Of a DNA stretch of 64,000 bases, positions 19,832-29,375 are shown in pieces. Position numbers and translations under genes: made by a program. Source of the stretch: Verrucomicrobium sp. BvORR034 (GTDB taxonomy: Bacteria; Verrucomicrobiota; Verrucomicrobiia; Verrucomicrobiales; Verrucomicrobiaceae); NCBI RefSeq assembly GCF_000739635.1, contig NZ_BATQ01000163.1:62001-126000 (forward strand), read 5' to 3'. Every line of letters begins with the position of its first letter. The stretch's first letter is position 1. The notes under the pieces are model-generated. The model was not told the DNA's origin. It saw only the letters and a list, made by a program, of their open reading frames with translations, and ran no database searches.

Positions 19832-22451
19832 TGTGAATGTCGAGATCATCCAGGTTGAAGGAAGTGGCCCCATTGGCATCGCTCACGAACACCATGCTCT
19901 CAAGGGCGTTGAGGTCGGGGTTCTTGAAGGCCAGCTCTTTGAACTCCTTGCGGATGCCAGCGGGCAAGGTCACGATCAGATCCCATTTTGCGGTGCTGGA
20001 CTCCCCGAGGGCAGCGCGGATTTCAATTCGCACCCATTGGCCGGGTTCAAGTTTCAACAACTCTTTGCCGGCGACCTTGAGCGAGCCTTTGCGAATCTCG
20101 AGGCTTGGACCTGACCGATAGGGCGCATTCTTGTCCCTCCACTCATGGGTGAACTCAGCCTCTGGTTCCAGCCAGAGATTGAACCCGACAGTGGTCGTGC
20201 CCGTCTTGTGATTCAGATCAAAGGAAAGATGCGGCTGGTAACGTTGGGCGAGGCCGGGTGCGTCCTGAAACTTCAGGCTGCGCTTCCCACTCTTTGCGTG
20301 ATCTTCACTGACCAGGATGGTGCCGCCCTTTTCATCCGTGCTGACCCGGCCATTCCACATGGTCTTGCCCACCGGAGTGCTTTCAAAGTCATCATGCAGA
20401 GTGAACTTGGGCAGTTCTTCGCGCTCCAGCTCCAGGGGCTTCAGACTGGCGGCGAGTTGTTTCCAGGCAGCGTCGCCCGTGACCCCGGCCAGGCTGTAGT
20501 CAAAGGGCTTGAAACCCATGGCCAGCGCGGGCGACTCCGGCTTCAGGTGATAGTCACCTTTCGCCACGTCCACAAAGAGCGGGTCAGCGATTTTTGATCC
20601 GCGGTCATAGCCCTGCTTCTGCCACGCGGCGAAGTCCCCTCCCCCAAAGTCCATTGGGCGCTTGGAGGCGTCCCAATAAAGGTTCTGTTCCATGCGCACC
20701 TTCGGGCTCTTCCACTGGCCGTAGAGGAGGAGTCCGCTGTCGAAGTACACGATGTTGTTTTGATACGAGAAGGATAGGTGCTCCTCCGTTCGCGAGCGCT
20801 GGATCTGGGCCTCTTCCCCAAAGGCAAAGATGTTGTTCCTAATGATGTTGTCCTTCCCATAGTGCTGGTGGAACCCCGCATGGCGCGTGTGATGCACGAG
20901 GTTGTTCTCCATCAGGACGCCAGAACTGCCTTCGTCGGTATAGAGCCCCCAACCGCCGTAACGGTAGCCATTCACGTGATGGGCATGGTTGTTGGACACC
21001 GTGGTACCAGAGGCCGGGCCCAGCAGATACACCGCCCCCATGTCACTCAGCACCCCATAGCCCAGATGGTGGATGTGGTTGAACTCGATCTTGTTGTGGT
21101 GCGCCACGCTCTCCGCATACCCCCACACCCAGCCAGCGGAGACCCCACTGTAGAAGAAGTCACCAATGTCGTTGTGGGTGATGACATTCTCTCCGCTATG
21201 CGTGATAAAAACCCCCACGCTGCCCATGAAATAACGTCCACCTGTGTGGATGATGTTGTTGTGCACCGTGATGTGGTGGGTGCGTCCCCGAGGATCCGGG
21301 TCCAGCGGCACATCGCCAATCCGCACGCCTCCCGCCCCCATGTCGTGGAGATAGGAGCGGGTGATGGCGCTTTCAGTGCACCCCTTGCGAAACCAGATCG
21401 CGTAGATCCCGGTGTGGGCGATTTCGCATGATTCAAACGTGACGTTCTTCACGCCGTCCAGCATCACCACCGCCGGCACCTTGGAGTCAGCTTGGGAGTC
21501 GATGTGCCCATCATTGCCCAGCTCGAAGCGGCTGTGCTTGAACGCCAGGCCTTTGAAATGCAGGTGCTGGACAAACTCGCCTTTTTCTGGCGCTCCCTGA
21601 ATCTGGATCAGCTGATCCGCGACCGGAGCCACGGCATCCACCTTGCCCAGTTCCTCCCCTGGAAGCGGCTTGTAGAACAGCTTGCCGGAGCGGTCCAGAA
21701 ACCATTCTCCGGGGGCGTCCAGCGCAGATTTCATGTTTTCTAGGAAATAACGCTGCCGGGTCTCATAGACCAGGAAGGGCCAGCGTGAGCCCGCAGTGAA
21801 CTGCACATACCCGGCCTCAGGTTTCAGATACGCCACCCGGTGCCGGGCAATTTGCCAGGTCTGAAACACCACCACTTCGGCGTCCTTGAGTTCCTGCTGC
21901 CCCAGCTTGCCCAACGGAGCGAGGTCGTCCACCTCCGCATAGAAGGCAGTGAACTCCGGCTTGCCCATGGGAGGCGCCCCTTCCGGAGCCTCCAGAGCGG
22001 GACGTGTGGCGTGAAAATAGCGCGTATTGGGTGTGCGGGCGCGAGTGGCTCGCCGGCCATTGATCCAGAGGTCCTGGAAGTACCACTTGCCTTCCTTCAC
22101 CTCCGGGATCTCAGCCACCCAGAGGCCATCCTCAGCTTCCTGCCAACCCTTGATGGCCCGGCCGCCGCTGATCACCACCTTGCCCTCGCCTTGATAGGTC
22201 ACTGGAGCTTCGGAGGTGCCACCGTCCTCAGGACCGAAGATCACCGGCTGGGTGATCTCATAAGATCCCGCCGCCAGACGAACCGTCACGGGCTCGACTT
22301 TCCCCTTGTCCTCCGCGGCCCGCCAGGCCCGAATCGCGTCCCGGGCCTGTTCTACTGTCTTCACCGCCCCATCCGGGCTGACCTGCACCTCCAGCGCATG
22401 GAGGGAGGAAATACTGGCACTGAGGATGCAAAGCGCGGCAATCGATCTCAT
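19824..22451 (-). CDS. Secreted right-handed parallel beta-helix protein, probable polysaccharide-active enzyme
   Basis: The ATG at 22451 (875 residues) is chosen because it directly begins a signal peptide (MRSIAALCILSASISSLHA); a start at 22508 would put 19 odd residues in front. The opening TVEQARDAIR and GTSEAPVTYQGEG followed by GGRAIKGW are typical of large secreted beta-helix glycosidases or lyases in Bacteroidetes and Verrucomicrobia (GH141-like). The middle (about 310-600) has repeated NNxxHHxx turns of a right-handed helix, for example HNNIIHTGG, NNHAHHVNG and ENNLVHHTRHAG. The last 200 residues look like a jelly-roll module. It would act outside the cell on a plant or algal polysaccharide; family assignment is tentative. 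Confidence 0.8.
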   Translation of the reverse strand: MRSIAALCILSASISSLHALEVQVSPDGAVKTVEQARDAIRAWRAAEDKGKVEPVTVRLAAGSYEITQPVIFGPEDGGTSEAPVTYQGEGKVVISGGRAIKGWQEAEDGLWVAEIPEVKEGKWYFQDLWINGRRATRARTPNTRYFHATRPALEAPEGAPPMGKPEFTAFYAEVDDLAPLGKLGQQELKDAEVVVFQTWQIARHRVAYLKPEAGYVQFTAGSRWPFLVYETRQRYFLENMKSALDAPGEWFLDRSGKLFYKPLPGEELGKVDAVAPVADQLIQIQGAPEKGEFVQHLHFKGLAFKHSRFELGNDGHIDSQADSKVPAVVMLDGVKNVTFESCEIAHTGIYAIWFRKGCTESAITRSYLHDMGAGGVRIGDVPLDPDPRGRTHHITVHNNIIHTGGRYFMGSVGVFITHSGENVITHNDIGDFFYSGVSAGWVWGYAESVAHHNKIEFNHIHHLGYGVLSDMGAVYLLGPASGTTVSNNHAHHVNGYRYGGWGLYTDEGSSGVLMENNLVHHTRHAGFHQHYGKDNIIRNNIFAFGEEAQIQRSRTEEHLSFSYQNNIVYFDSGLLLYGQWKSPKVRMEQNLYWDASKRPMDFGGGDFAAWQKQGYDRGSKIADPLFVDVAKGDYHLKPESPALAMGFKPFDYSLAGVTGDAAWKQLAASLKPLELEREELPKFTLHDDFESTPVGKTMWNGRVSTDEKGGTILVSEDHAKSGKRSLKFQDAPGLAQRYQPHLSFDLNHKTGTTTVGFNLWLEPEAEFTHEWRDKNAPYRSGPSLEIRKGSLKVAGKELLKLEPGQWVRIEIRAALGESSTAKWDLIVTLPAGIRKEFKELAFKNPDLNALESMVFVSDANGATSFNLDDLDIHNE

Positions 22452-22564
22452 GAGCTCACTTTGGGACAAAGTCGGGTCCCGCACAACTTTCGATGCAGCA
22501 GGGAGCAAGGCGGAGGAGGGACAATGGGCTCGACACCTGCCTCAATTTTTTGCACAATGCCACC

Positions 22565-22882
22565 ATGAACAGGAGACAGACAACCACCCTGATCACATGG
22601 CTGCTGGCAGTGTTTCTCTTCGAACTCGCCACCTGGGCACCGCTGCAGGCGCGCTATCAGAGGGGCCTCTCCAGCACATCGTCTCCCTCTACAACGACAA
22701 CCTATGCCGGTCCTGACGGCGTCATGGTTGCCGTTAAACACAAATCGATGGTTTGCGGCATGCGTGATGACACCCCATCCTGGCTCGCCTACCTCTACCT
22801 CCCTGCCGATCAGTTCAGCAAGGGACCCGCAAAACGCTGGATGGGCCTGTACGAAGGCTGGTGGCGGGAGCGCATGAAGTGA
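22565..22882 (+). CDS. Small membrane-anchored protein of unknown function
   Basis: A 105-residue product from ATG 22565. The frame is open from 22493, but MNRRQ starts right before the single hydrophobic segment (about 8-28). The rest is a short outside domain with YLYLPADQFSKGP and a basic C-terminus. The gene diverges from the beta-helix gene across 113 bp. I recognise no family. Coding is supported only by the open frame and sensible membrane topology. Confidence 0.5.
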   Translation: MNRRQTTTLITWLLAVFLFELATWAPLQARYQRGLSSTSSPSTTTTYAGPDGVMVAVKHKSMVCGMRDDTPSWLAYLYLPADQFSKGPAKRWMGLYEGWWRERMK

Positions 22883-23005
22883 ATTTCGACCCAGCACCTC
22901 ACAAAATCGTCACCACAACATTCTTCTGCCGCCCGCCCTCCCGCAGATGATTCACCCGGCCGGGTAGCATGCCTGTGGCTGCCCGAATTTTTATTCCCTC
23001 CCGAG

Positions 23006-24196
23006 ATGGATTCCCCCAACATCCTTGTCATCAACTGCGGCAGTTCTTCGCTCAAGTTCGCAGTGATCTGGCCCGTCTCCGGCAAGGTGTTGAGCCAGGG
23101 TCTGGCAGAGAGGCTGGGCTCCCCGGAGGCACGGCTGATCTGGACGGCAACCGATGGCGAGAAGCACACCAAGCTCCTGCCTAGGGCCGACCATGAAGAA
23201 GCACTCGACTTCATCTTGTCGGGGCTGAGGGGCATTGCACTGGGCGCGGTAGGGCATCGCGTGGTGCATGGCGGAGAACAGTTCTCCGACAGTGTCCGGC
23301 TCAATGCGGACACTCTCGCCGGCATCGAGGCCTGCAATGAACTGGCTCCTCTGCACAATCCGGCCAACGTCACCGGTATTCGCGCGGCGATGGAACGTTT
23401 CCCTGAGCTGCCTCACATCGCAGTCTTCGACACCTCTTTCCACCAGACGATGCCGGCGCATGCCTACCTCTATGCGGTGCCGCACGAACTGTACGAGAAG
23501 CACCGGATCCGGCGCTACGGGTTCCATGGCACGAGTCACCGCTATGTCGCGGGTGAGGCCTCCACCCGCCTGGGCCGGCTGCCGACGGAGCTTCAGCTCA
23601 TCACCGCCCATCTGGGAAATGGTTGCAGCGCCTGTGCGGTAAAGCATGGTCGCAGCGTGGATACCACCATGGGCTTCACGCCCCTGGAAGGGCTGGTCAT
23701 GGGCACCCGCAGCGGAGATGTGGACCCCAATCTCCACCAGTACCTGGCCGAGCACACCGGACGCACGTTGCAGGAAATTACCGATCTGCTGAACCGTGAA
23801 AGCGGTCTGCTGGGCATCTCAGGATTGAGCAATGACATGCGCACTCTGGTGGCCGCGAGCGAACAGGGCGATACGCACGCCCACCTCGCCATCGAGGTCT
23901 TTTGCTACCGCCTTGCCAAGGCTATCCTCGGCCTCTGCGCTTCTCTTGATCACGTGAATGCCCTGGTCTTCACGGGCGGGATTGGCGAAAATTCCGCCCC
24001 GGTGCGCGCACGCACATTGGCTCATCTGGGCCTGTTGAAGGCGCGGATTGATCATGATCTGAATGCTCAACACGGCTCTGCGGTCGCCGGACGCATCACC
24101 ACGACGGACTCAGGACTCCTGGCCATGGTGGTGCCGACGAACGAAGAACTCGTGATTGCCCGCGAAGCTGACCGGCTTCGCCTGGTAGAAATCTGA
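23006..24196 (+). CDS. ackA: Acetate kinase
   Basis: A 396-residue enzyme of normal length, interconverting acetyl phosphate plus ADP with acetate plus ATP. Family motifs are complete: NCGSSSLKFAV at the N-terminus, VGHRVVHGGE, GFHGTSHRYV, GLVMGTRSGDVDP and FTGGIGENSA. It begins 123 bp after the small membrane protein and is followed 15 bp later by pta, so the two form the usual acetate/acetyl-CoA operon in the cytoplasm. Confidence 0.97.
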   Translation: MDSPNILVINCGSSSLKFAVIWPVSGKVLSQGLAERLGSPEARLIWTATDGEKHTKLLPRADHEEALDFILSGLRGIALGAVGHRVVHGGEQFSDSVRLNADTLAGIEACNELAPLHNPANVTGIRAAMERFPELPHIAVFDTSFHQTMPAHAYLYAVPHELYEKHRIRRYGFHGTSHRYVAGEASTRLGRLPTELQLITAHLGNGCSACAVKHGRSVDTTMGFTPLEGLVMGTRSGDVDPNLHQYLAEHTGRTLQEITDLLNRESGLLGISGLSNDMRTLVAASEQGDTHAHLAIEVFCYRLAKAILGLCASLDHVNALVFTGGIGENSAPVRARTLAHLGLLKARIDHDLNAQHGSAVAGRITTTDSGLLAMVVPTNEELVIAREADRLRLVEI

Positions 24197-24211
24197 TCCC
24201 CCTCCAACTGC

Positions 24212-26296
24212 ATGCCCCACACCCTCTACCTCGCCCCCAGCGGCAGCAGTGCCGGCCTCACGACCATCGCCCTCGGCCTGGTTCGCTCCCTTGACATTCA
24301 CGGCGTGAAGGTGGCGTTCTGCAAACCCATTGGCCAGTCCACCAGTCAGGACAAGGGCCCGGAACGCTCCACCCACTTCGTGCGGGAGGCAACGCATCTG
24401 CGGCCATCCACACCCATTCCGCTGGACCAGGCAGAGAGGTTGATCACGACCGGTCGCATGGATGAACTGCTCGAGCGGGTGATTGAAAACTATCACGCCT
24501 CTGCGACCGATGCGGATGTGGTGATCGTCGAAGGTCTGGTCCACACGGCCGAGACGCCTCAGGCCGATGAACTCAATCTTCAGCTGGTCAAGACCTTGAG
24601 CGCCGAAGTCATCCTGGTCGGTTCCCTCGGAGACGTACCGTTGGGTGAGTTCGAATCGCGCATGGAGTACACTTCCAGGAAGTTTGGCGACTCCGTCGTG
24701 GGCTGCATCATCAATCGCGTTCCTGACGCCGTTGATCAGTCGCTCAAGGAGCTGGCGATGACCTTCGCCTTGCGCAGCCGCTTGTTCCATCGCAGTGGAT
24801 TCCACCTCATCGGCGCGGTGCCGGAGAAGCCGGAACTTGCCTCCTGTCGCGCCGTGGATATGGCCCGCTATCTGAATGCCACCGTGCTGCATGAAGGGGA
24901 GTTGAGCACGCGACGGGTGCGCCGTTTCACCATGCTGGCCCGGACCGTGCCCAACATGCTGGACACCTTTTTGCCGGGCTCCGTGCTGATCACGCCTTCG
25001 GACCGCAGTGACGTCATCGTCGCCACCTGCATGGCCACTCTCAATGACATTCCCATCGCCGCCCTGCTGCTGACGGGTGACATGGAAGTGCCTCCTGCCA
25101 TTTTTGATCTCTGCCGCGCCGGACTGGCCACCGGACTGCCCATTCTCCAGGTGCCCACTAACAGCTGGCACACCGCCACCGCCCTCACCCGCATGAGCGC
25201 GGAGGTGCCAGTGGATGACATCGAGAGGGTGCAGCAGAGCATGGACTACGTGGCGAGCTACATTGACAGTGAATGGATCGCCTCTCATGCCGCCATCCCT
25301 GTGGAGGCTCGCATGTCCCCAGCCGCATTCTGTTTCCGCCTCACGGAGCGGGCCCGTCAGACCACCCGCCGCATCATCCTGCCTGAAGGCAATGAGCCCC
25401 GCACCATCCGCGCAGCGGCGATCTGCGCCCAGCGTGGCATTGCCCGCTGTGTGTTCATCGGGTCTCCTGAAGAAATCCGACGCATCGCCCGGGGTCAGGA
25501 GGTCGAACTCCCCCCACTGGTGGAGATCCTCGATCCTGCGCCGCTGCGGCAGAACTACATCGCCCCCCTGGTGGAGATGCGCAAGGCAAAGGGGTTGACT
25601 CCTGAAGCCGCTGCGGAGCTGCTTGAGGACAACGTCTGGCTTGGCACGGTCATGCTGGCGCTGGGCGAGGTGGATGGTCTTGTATCAGGGGCCGTACATT
25701 CCACTGCCAACACCATACGGCCGGCGCTGCAGATCATCAAGACCCGGCCCGGGGCCAAAGTCGTTTCCTCCATCTTCTTCATGTGTCTTCCCGATCAGGT
25801 GCTGGTCTATGGCGACTGCGCAGTGAACCCGGACCCGGACGCCGAGACCCTGGCGGACATCGCCATTCAAAGTGCCGATTCGGCAGCGACCTTCGGCCTT
25901 CCCGTGAGGGTAGCCATGATCAGCTACTCGACCGGAGAGTCCGGCAGCGGAGTTGATGTTGAAAAGGTTCGCGAAGCCACGCAGATCGCACGGAGCAAGC
26001 GCCCCGACCTGATGCTGGACGGCCCTCTGCAATATGACGCTGCCGCGGTGGCCGCCGTAGCGGCCTCGAAGGCCCCCGACAGTCAGGTGGCAGGCAGGGC
26101 CACAGTCTTCATCTTCCCAGACCTCAACACGGGAAACACCACCTATAAGGCCGTGCAGCGGAGTGCGAGCGTGGTGAGCATCGGCCCCATGCTGCAGGGG
26201 ATGCGCCGGCCGGTCAACGACCTCTCGCGGGGTGCCCTGGTGGAGGACATCGTGTACACCATTGCCCTCACCTCCATCCAGGCAGGACAGAACTGA
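24212..26296 (+). CDS. pta: Phosphate acetyltransferase, long form
   Basis: A 694-residue cytoplasmic enzyme making acetyl phosphate from acetyl-CoA. It has the three-part build of long Pta: an N-terminal BioD-like P-loop-type domain (LYLAPSGSSAGLTTIALGL), a central DRTGG domain (about 215-330) and the C-terminal catalytic PTA domain (about 365-690) with ILPEGNEPRTIRAA, GAVHSTANTIRPALQII and FPDLNTGNTTYKAVQR. Paired with ackA it links acetyl-CoA to ATP production. The regulatory N-terminal part appears intact. Confidence 0.97.
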   Translation: MPHTLYLAPSGSSAGLTTIALGLVRSLDIHGVKVAFCKPIGQSTSQDKGPERSTHFVREATHLRPSTPIPLDQAERLITTGRMDELLERVIENYHASATDADVVIVEGLVHTAETPQADELNLQLVKTLSAEVILVGSLGDVPLGEFESRMEYTSRKFGDSVVGCIINRVPDAVDQSLKELAMTFALRSRLFHRSGFHLIGAVPEKPELASCRAVDMARYLNATVLHEGELSTRRVRRFTMLARTVPNMLDTFLPGSVLITPSDRSDVIVATCMATLNDIPIAALLLTGDMEVPPAIFDLCRAGLATGLPILQVPTNSWHTATALTRMSAEVPVDDIERVQQSMDYVASYIDSEWIASHAAIPVEARMSPAAFCFRLTERARQTTRRIILPEGNEPRTIRAAAICAQRGIARCVFIGSPEEIRRIARGQEVELPPLVEILDPAPLRQNYIAPLVEMRKAKGLTPEAAAELLEDNVWLGTVMLALGEVDGLVSGAVHSTANTIRPALQIIKTRPGAKVVSSIFFMCLPDQVLVYGDCAVNPDPDAETLADIAIQSADSAATFGLPVRVAMISYSTGESGSGVDVEKVREATQIARSKRPDLMLDGPLQYDAAAVAAVAASKAPDSQVAGRATVFIFPDLNTGNTTYKAVQRSASVVSIGPMLQGMRRPVNDLSRGALVEDIVYTIALTSIQAGQN

Positions 26297-26306
26297 CAAA
26301 CCAGCG

Positions 26307-26765
26307 TCAGAGCAATCGAGGATCGACAGGAAAATCGGCCGGCCCACGAACTTCAACCTTCTTGAAGTCGGGATGAGCCGGGTTCAGGAGATAATTTCGC
26401 TCGCCGGGAACAATCACACTGGGCAGGGCCAGCACGGCGGAATCACCCGCCGCCACCCACGCATCGCCCACCTTCTGGCTCGCCACGGGTGCGGGCGACT
26501 CGGCCCAGTTCGACGGCAGATCAGCCAGCTCCAGCACCTTGACCACGGCAGACGGGAACTTGATGTGAAACGCCACCAACTTAAAAGGCACCGCTGGATT
26601 GACGTGCACCAGATTCTCCAGAAGCGCCAGTGACTGGGACGCACTCACATAGACCAGCCGGATGCCCGGTGAGTTCCACCGACCGCCAGCAATCGCCGCC
26701 CCCTCACCCGTAAAGGCGGTGGCGGCGTGCCGACTTTTGCTGATGCGCCAGGCCTCCAGCATCAT
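26307..26765 (-). CDS. RES-domain toxin (NAD-phosphorylase type) of a Xre-RES module
   Basis: A 152-residue protein of typical RES length. The three residues that name the family can be placed: Arg29 in GGRWNSPG, Glu51 in LALLENLVH and Ser117 in ALPSVIVP. RES toxins such as MbcT deplete NAD+. The start overlaps the antitoxin stop as ATGA, the standard antitoxin-first order. It is convergent with pta with only 10 bp between stops. No inactivating change is visible. Confidence 0.92.
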   Translation of the reverse strand: MMLEAWRISKSRHAATAFTGEGAAIAGGRWNSPGIRLVYVSASQSLALLENLVHVNPAVPFKLVAFHIKFPSAVVKVLELADLPSNWAESPAPVASQKVGDAWVAAGDSAVLALPSVIVPGERNYLLNPAHPDFKKVEVRGPADFPVDPRLL

Positions 26766-27250
26766 GCGTACACGCCGTGCTCAATACGGGTGAGGAGCGC
26801 CTCCACTTCTCGCGCGCCCACTTCTGTGCGGGCGTAGTCCAGCGGGATGGCCCCGCCGAGACCCGTTTGCGGAGCATTCAGCCATTGGCGGGCAGCGTCT
26901 TGGGACTCAAGCACCTCTACGGCTTTGCCCATGAGCCGGGCAAAACGCACCACCCGGTCAGACTCCTCAGGATCCAGCCGCCCTTGCACCTTCCGGCGGC
27001 TCAGGGTGGCCTTGGCAATGCCAAGCGTGCCAGCCAGTTTGTCCAGGCTGACGCCGAGACCTTCCTGAAGGGCGGTCAACTCCTTGAAAGCGAGGCCTTT
27101 GACGATGGACGCGATCAACTCACCCGAGGTGGGCCAGTGAGTGGCGGCTGAGGGGACCATGTACGTCGCCACCACATCCGAGACAACCAAAGGGGCCTGC
27201 TCTGCGGAAGCTGTGGTTCGGTATTTCACCTTGCTTTCCTCTTTCCTCAT
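26762..27250 (-). CDS. Xre/MbcA-type antitoxin of a Xre-RES module
   Basis: A 162-residue protein with a helix-turn-helix of the Xre-like antitoxin family (about 65-100: LDKLAGTLGIAKATLSRRK) and a C-terminal toxin-binding domain (about 105-160: VEVLESQDAARQWLN and GGAIPLDYARTEVGAREVE). It would neutralise the RES toxin and repress its own promoter. The start ATG lies inside the downstream copy of a direct repeat, which fits autoregulation. Confidence 0.92.
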   Translation of the reverse strand: MRKEESKVKYRTTASAEQAPLVVSDVVATYMVPSAATHWPTSGELIASIVKGLAFKELTALQEGLGVSLDKLAGTLGIAKATLSRRKVQGRLDPEESDRVVRFARLMGKAVEVLESQDAARQWLNAPQTGLGGAIPLDYARTEVGAREVEALLTRIEHGVYA

Positions 27251-27277
27251 TTGATATAAAAAATAACCTCACTTGAT
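27245..27277 (-). promoter_or_regulatory. Direct repeat at the Xre-RES promoter, candidate autoregulatory operator
   Basis: On the coding strand ATCAAGTGAGG and ATCAAATGAGG occur 22 bp apart (two helical turns), with an AT-rich TTATTTTTTAT between them. The second copy covers the antitoxin start codon. A TTGAAA upstream could be a -35 element. The layout fits repression by the antitoxin. Confidence 0.5.
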
Positions 27278-27314
27278 CCCATTTCAAGTTCTTTCCGCCA
27301 CAAAAGCGCACTTC

Positions 27315-29177
27315 TCAGTACTCCTTGGGCTCAATCACATAGACCGCCAGCGTGGCTTGAAATGCGTCACTGATTTTCATGCGCTTGATCTCGTGTCCGG
27401 CTCCCCAGGAGTCGGTGAAAATGAGTTCTCCTTTCTCCGCGTTGATGCCAAGGATGAGCCGCATGTGCCCACCACCCGCTTGCAACGAGATTTGCGGCAC
27501 TTCCGGATAGATCCCCAACTGCAAGGCCCACAGCAGAGGCACCCCTTTGCTGGTGTAGTCTTGAATCGACTTCTGAAACTTTGCCTGGTTCACATCGACG
27601 AGACGGGTGCCCGAGGGGACGCCAAGCCCCCCGCCGCGCAGACGGTAAGCCAGGGGCTTGAAGTTGACCTTGAACCTTGAGTCGATCTTCTTCAAAGCCT
27701 CCTCCATGGCCATGGGGCTGGTCCCTCGGTCGGCATCGCTGCCCGCAATTTGAGCCATCTCATGCTGGTCACACGGGATGCCCAGGTAGCCAAACAGGCG
27801 CTGGCAGGAGGCTACCACACAGTAGCCCTTGGCCCCCTGGTCCACCATCGGCACGCTGCTCACATAGGTATCCCCATTGCTTTCCCGTTTCACGAACCGG
27901 GGCAATTCCGAGCGGCCCAGCGAGGTCTTTCGGATGGTCTGCCCACTCTCCTGCAGGAACGCGGCCTTCTGGCCCGGAGCCGCGAGCTTGATGCGGAGAA
28001 ACTCCGGCTCAGCAGGGCCGGTCAGCGCCTCGGTGTTGTATTCCAGCGCCGCCAGCCCGCCTGGAGAGTTCCACATCCAGCCGCTGATCTTGATGGCTGT
28101 TTGCGCGTTGGGCTTCCGCTCTGTGGGGCGGACCGCCAGCATTTTCCCCATCGCGACGCCCGCCGTCTTGTAGCGCTGCTCAAATTCTGGCCGCTTCAAG
28201 CCGCCGCTGTCACCCCGGTTGTAGAGGGAGACAGAGACTTTGGCAGCCCTGCCATCCACAAACTCCACCACGGCTTCCTCCACGGGCACCGTGCCGTTGA
28301 AGAGAGAGATATCCACCTCCACATTGCCATAGGGTCGGCGGGTGAACCGCACGCCCGACTTGTCTGCCGTGAGCCATTGAAAGTAAGGCGGCTCCTTCAT
28401 GCCGCTGAGAGCGAACTTCTTCTCAACGGCATCAGCTGTCAGATTCCAGAGGTCTGGCATGTTGAGCATGGAGTCCAGATTCAGAAAGAACTGGAGCTTC
28501 CCATCCTCCCCCACGGTCGTGCCGTCGTTGGAATAGAGCGCCGCCAGACTTCCCGGGTTCACGGTGGCAGAAGCGATCGAAAACCTCAGCAAGCCACTGG
28601 AGCTGGAATAATCGAGGCAGGCCACCCCGCGCTCCCCTTTCCACACCAGACACTCCGCCTTGCTCTCTGCTACGGTCCCGAAGTCCCGCTTGAGCGGAGC
28701 CGCTGGCACTCCCAGCAGGGCGCTCAGCTGCTGTTCACAGGTCAGTTTCAGCGTTTTCAGATCCCCACTGGGTGAGCTGCCCGGTGCATTAACCAGGATC
28801 TGGGTCCGGATCGCCTTGCCTTCGCGGAACTCCACAATGGCGCGCTCCACCGGAACCTTCTGTTCGAAAAGGCTCAGATCCACCCCGACATTTTCAAACG
28901 GTCGGGGGGAGAATACCGCCAGATCCTTTGCGCCCTGACTGCGCCCCTGCCAGTTGATGTAGGGGTTGGAACGGAATCCGTCTGCGGGGAATTTGCCTGT
29001 CAGATTGTCCTGGGACATCTGCCAGACCTCCGGAATCACCAGCAACGGGGCCAGATCGAGTTTCAGTTGGAACTCCCGGCTCCCTCCTTGGGCCAACCCG
29101 AGGGTCGGAGAAAACAGAAGAAGGCCGGCGCCAAGCACCCGCGAAACCAGCGGCAGGATCAGATTCTTTCCACGCAT
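27315..29177 (-). CDS. Exported protein with two similar N-terminal domains and a papain/C39-like cysteine-peptidase domain
   Basis: A 620-residue product from ATG 29177, chosen because it starts a signal peptide (MRGKNLILPLVSRV... to about residue 29); the frame is open to 29327. Two segments resemble each other: about 40-120 (IPEVWQMSQ, PFENVGVDLSLFEQKVPVE) and about 250-330 (MPDLWNLTA, PYGNVEVDISLFNGTVPVE). They share the pattern YxNWxxxxxG...R-P-NV-VD-SLF--VPVE-A-VEF--G-A. The C-terminal 190 residues look like a C39/papain-fold peptidase with Cys453 in GYCVVASC, His571 in GGGHMRL and Asp589 in FTDSWG. It may process or bind peptides in the envelope; no exporter gene is adjacent, so it is not an obvious bacteriocin exporter protease. 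Confidence 0.75.
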   Translation of the reverse strand: MRGKNLILPLVSRVLGAGLLLFSPTLGLAQGGSREFQLKLDLAPLLVIPEVWQMSQDNLTGKFPADGFRSNPYINWQGRSQGAKDLAVFSPRPFENVGVDLSLFEQKVPVERAIVEFREGKAIRTQILVNAPGSSPSGDLKTLKLTCEQQLSALLGVPAAPLKRDFGTVAESKAECLVWKGERGVACLDYSSSSGLLRFSIASATVNPGSLAALYSNDGTTVGEDGKLQFFLNLDSMLNMPDLWNLTADAVEKKFALSGMKEPPYFQWLTADKSGVRFTRRPYGNVEVDISLFNGTVPVEEAVVEFVDGRAAKVSVSLYNRGDSGGLKRPEFEQRYKTAGVAMGKMLAVRPTERKPNAQTAIKISGWMWNSPGGLAALEYNTEALTGPAEPEFLRIKLAAPGQKAAFLQESGQTIRKTSLGRSELPRFVKRESNGDTYVSSVPMVDQGAKGYCVVASCQRLFGYLGIPCDQHEMAQIAGSDADRGTSPMAMEEALKKIDSRFKVNFKPLAYRLRGGGLGVPSGTRLVDVNQAKFQKSIQDYTSKGVPLLWALQLGIYPEVPQISLQAGGGHMRLILGINAEKGELIFTDSWGAGHEIKRMKISDAFQATLAVYVIEPKEY

Positions 29178-29375
29178 CACAGGGATTCTATTTACCGTAA
29201 GCCTGCCACCATCGGCAAGCACGGATGTCGCCATGGGCAGACGTCGCTTGCAGACTTCACGTTCAAGATTGCCGGCCGCACCCGGGGAATTCAGCAGCTC
29301 CAGGCCCTTCGTTGGCCCCGTTCCCATCGAAAAAATAGTTGGAATCTGGACGCGCAGCTCTGGTAAATTCCTCTC

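Noticed and set aside
24110-25288. 392-codon minus-strand ORF
   Set aside because: Antisense to pta; His/Gly/Gln-rich shadow translation.
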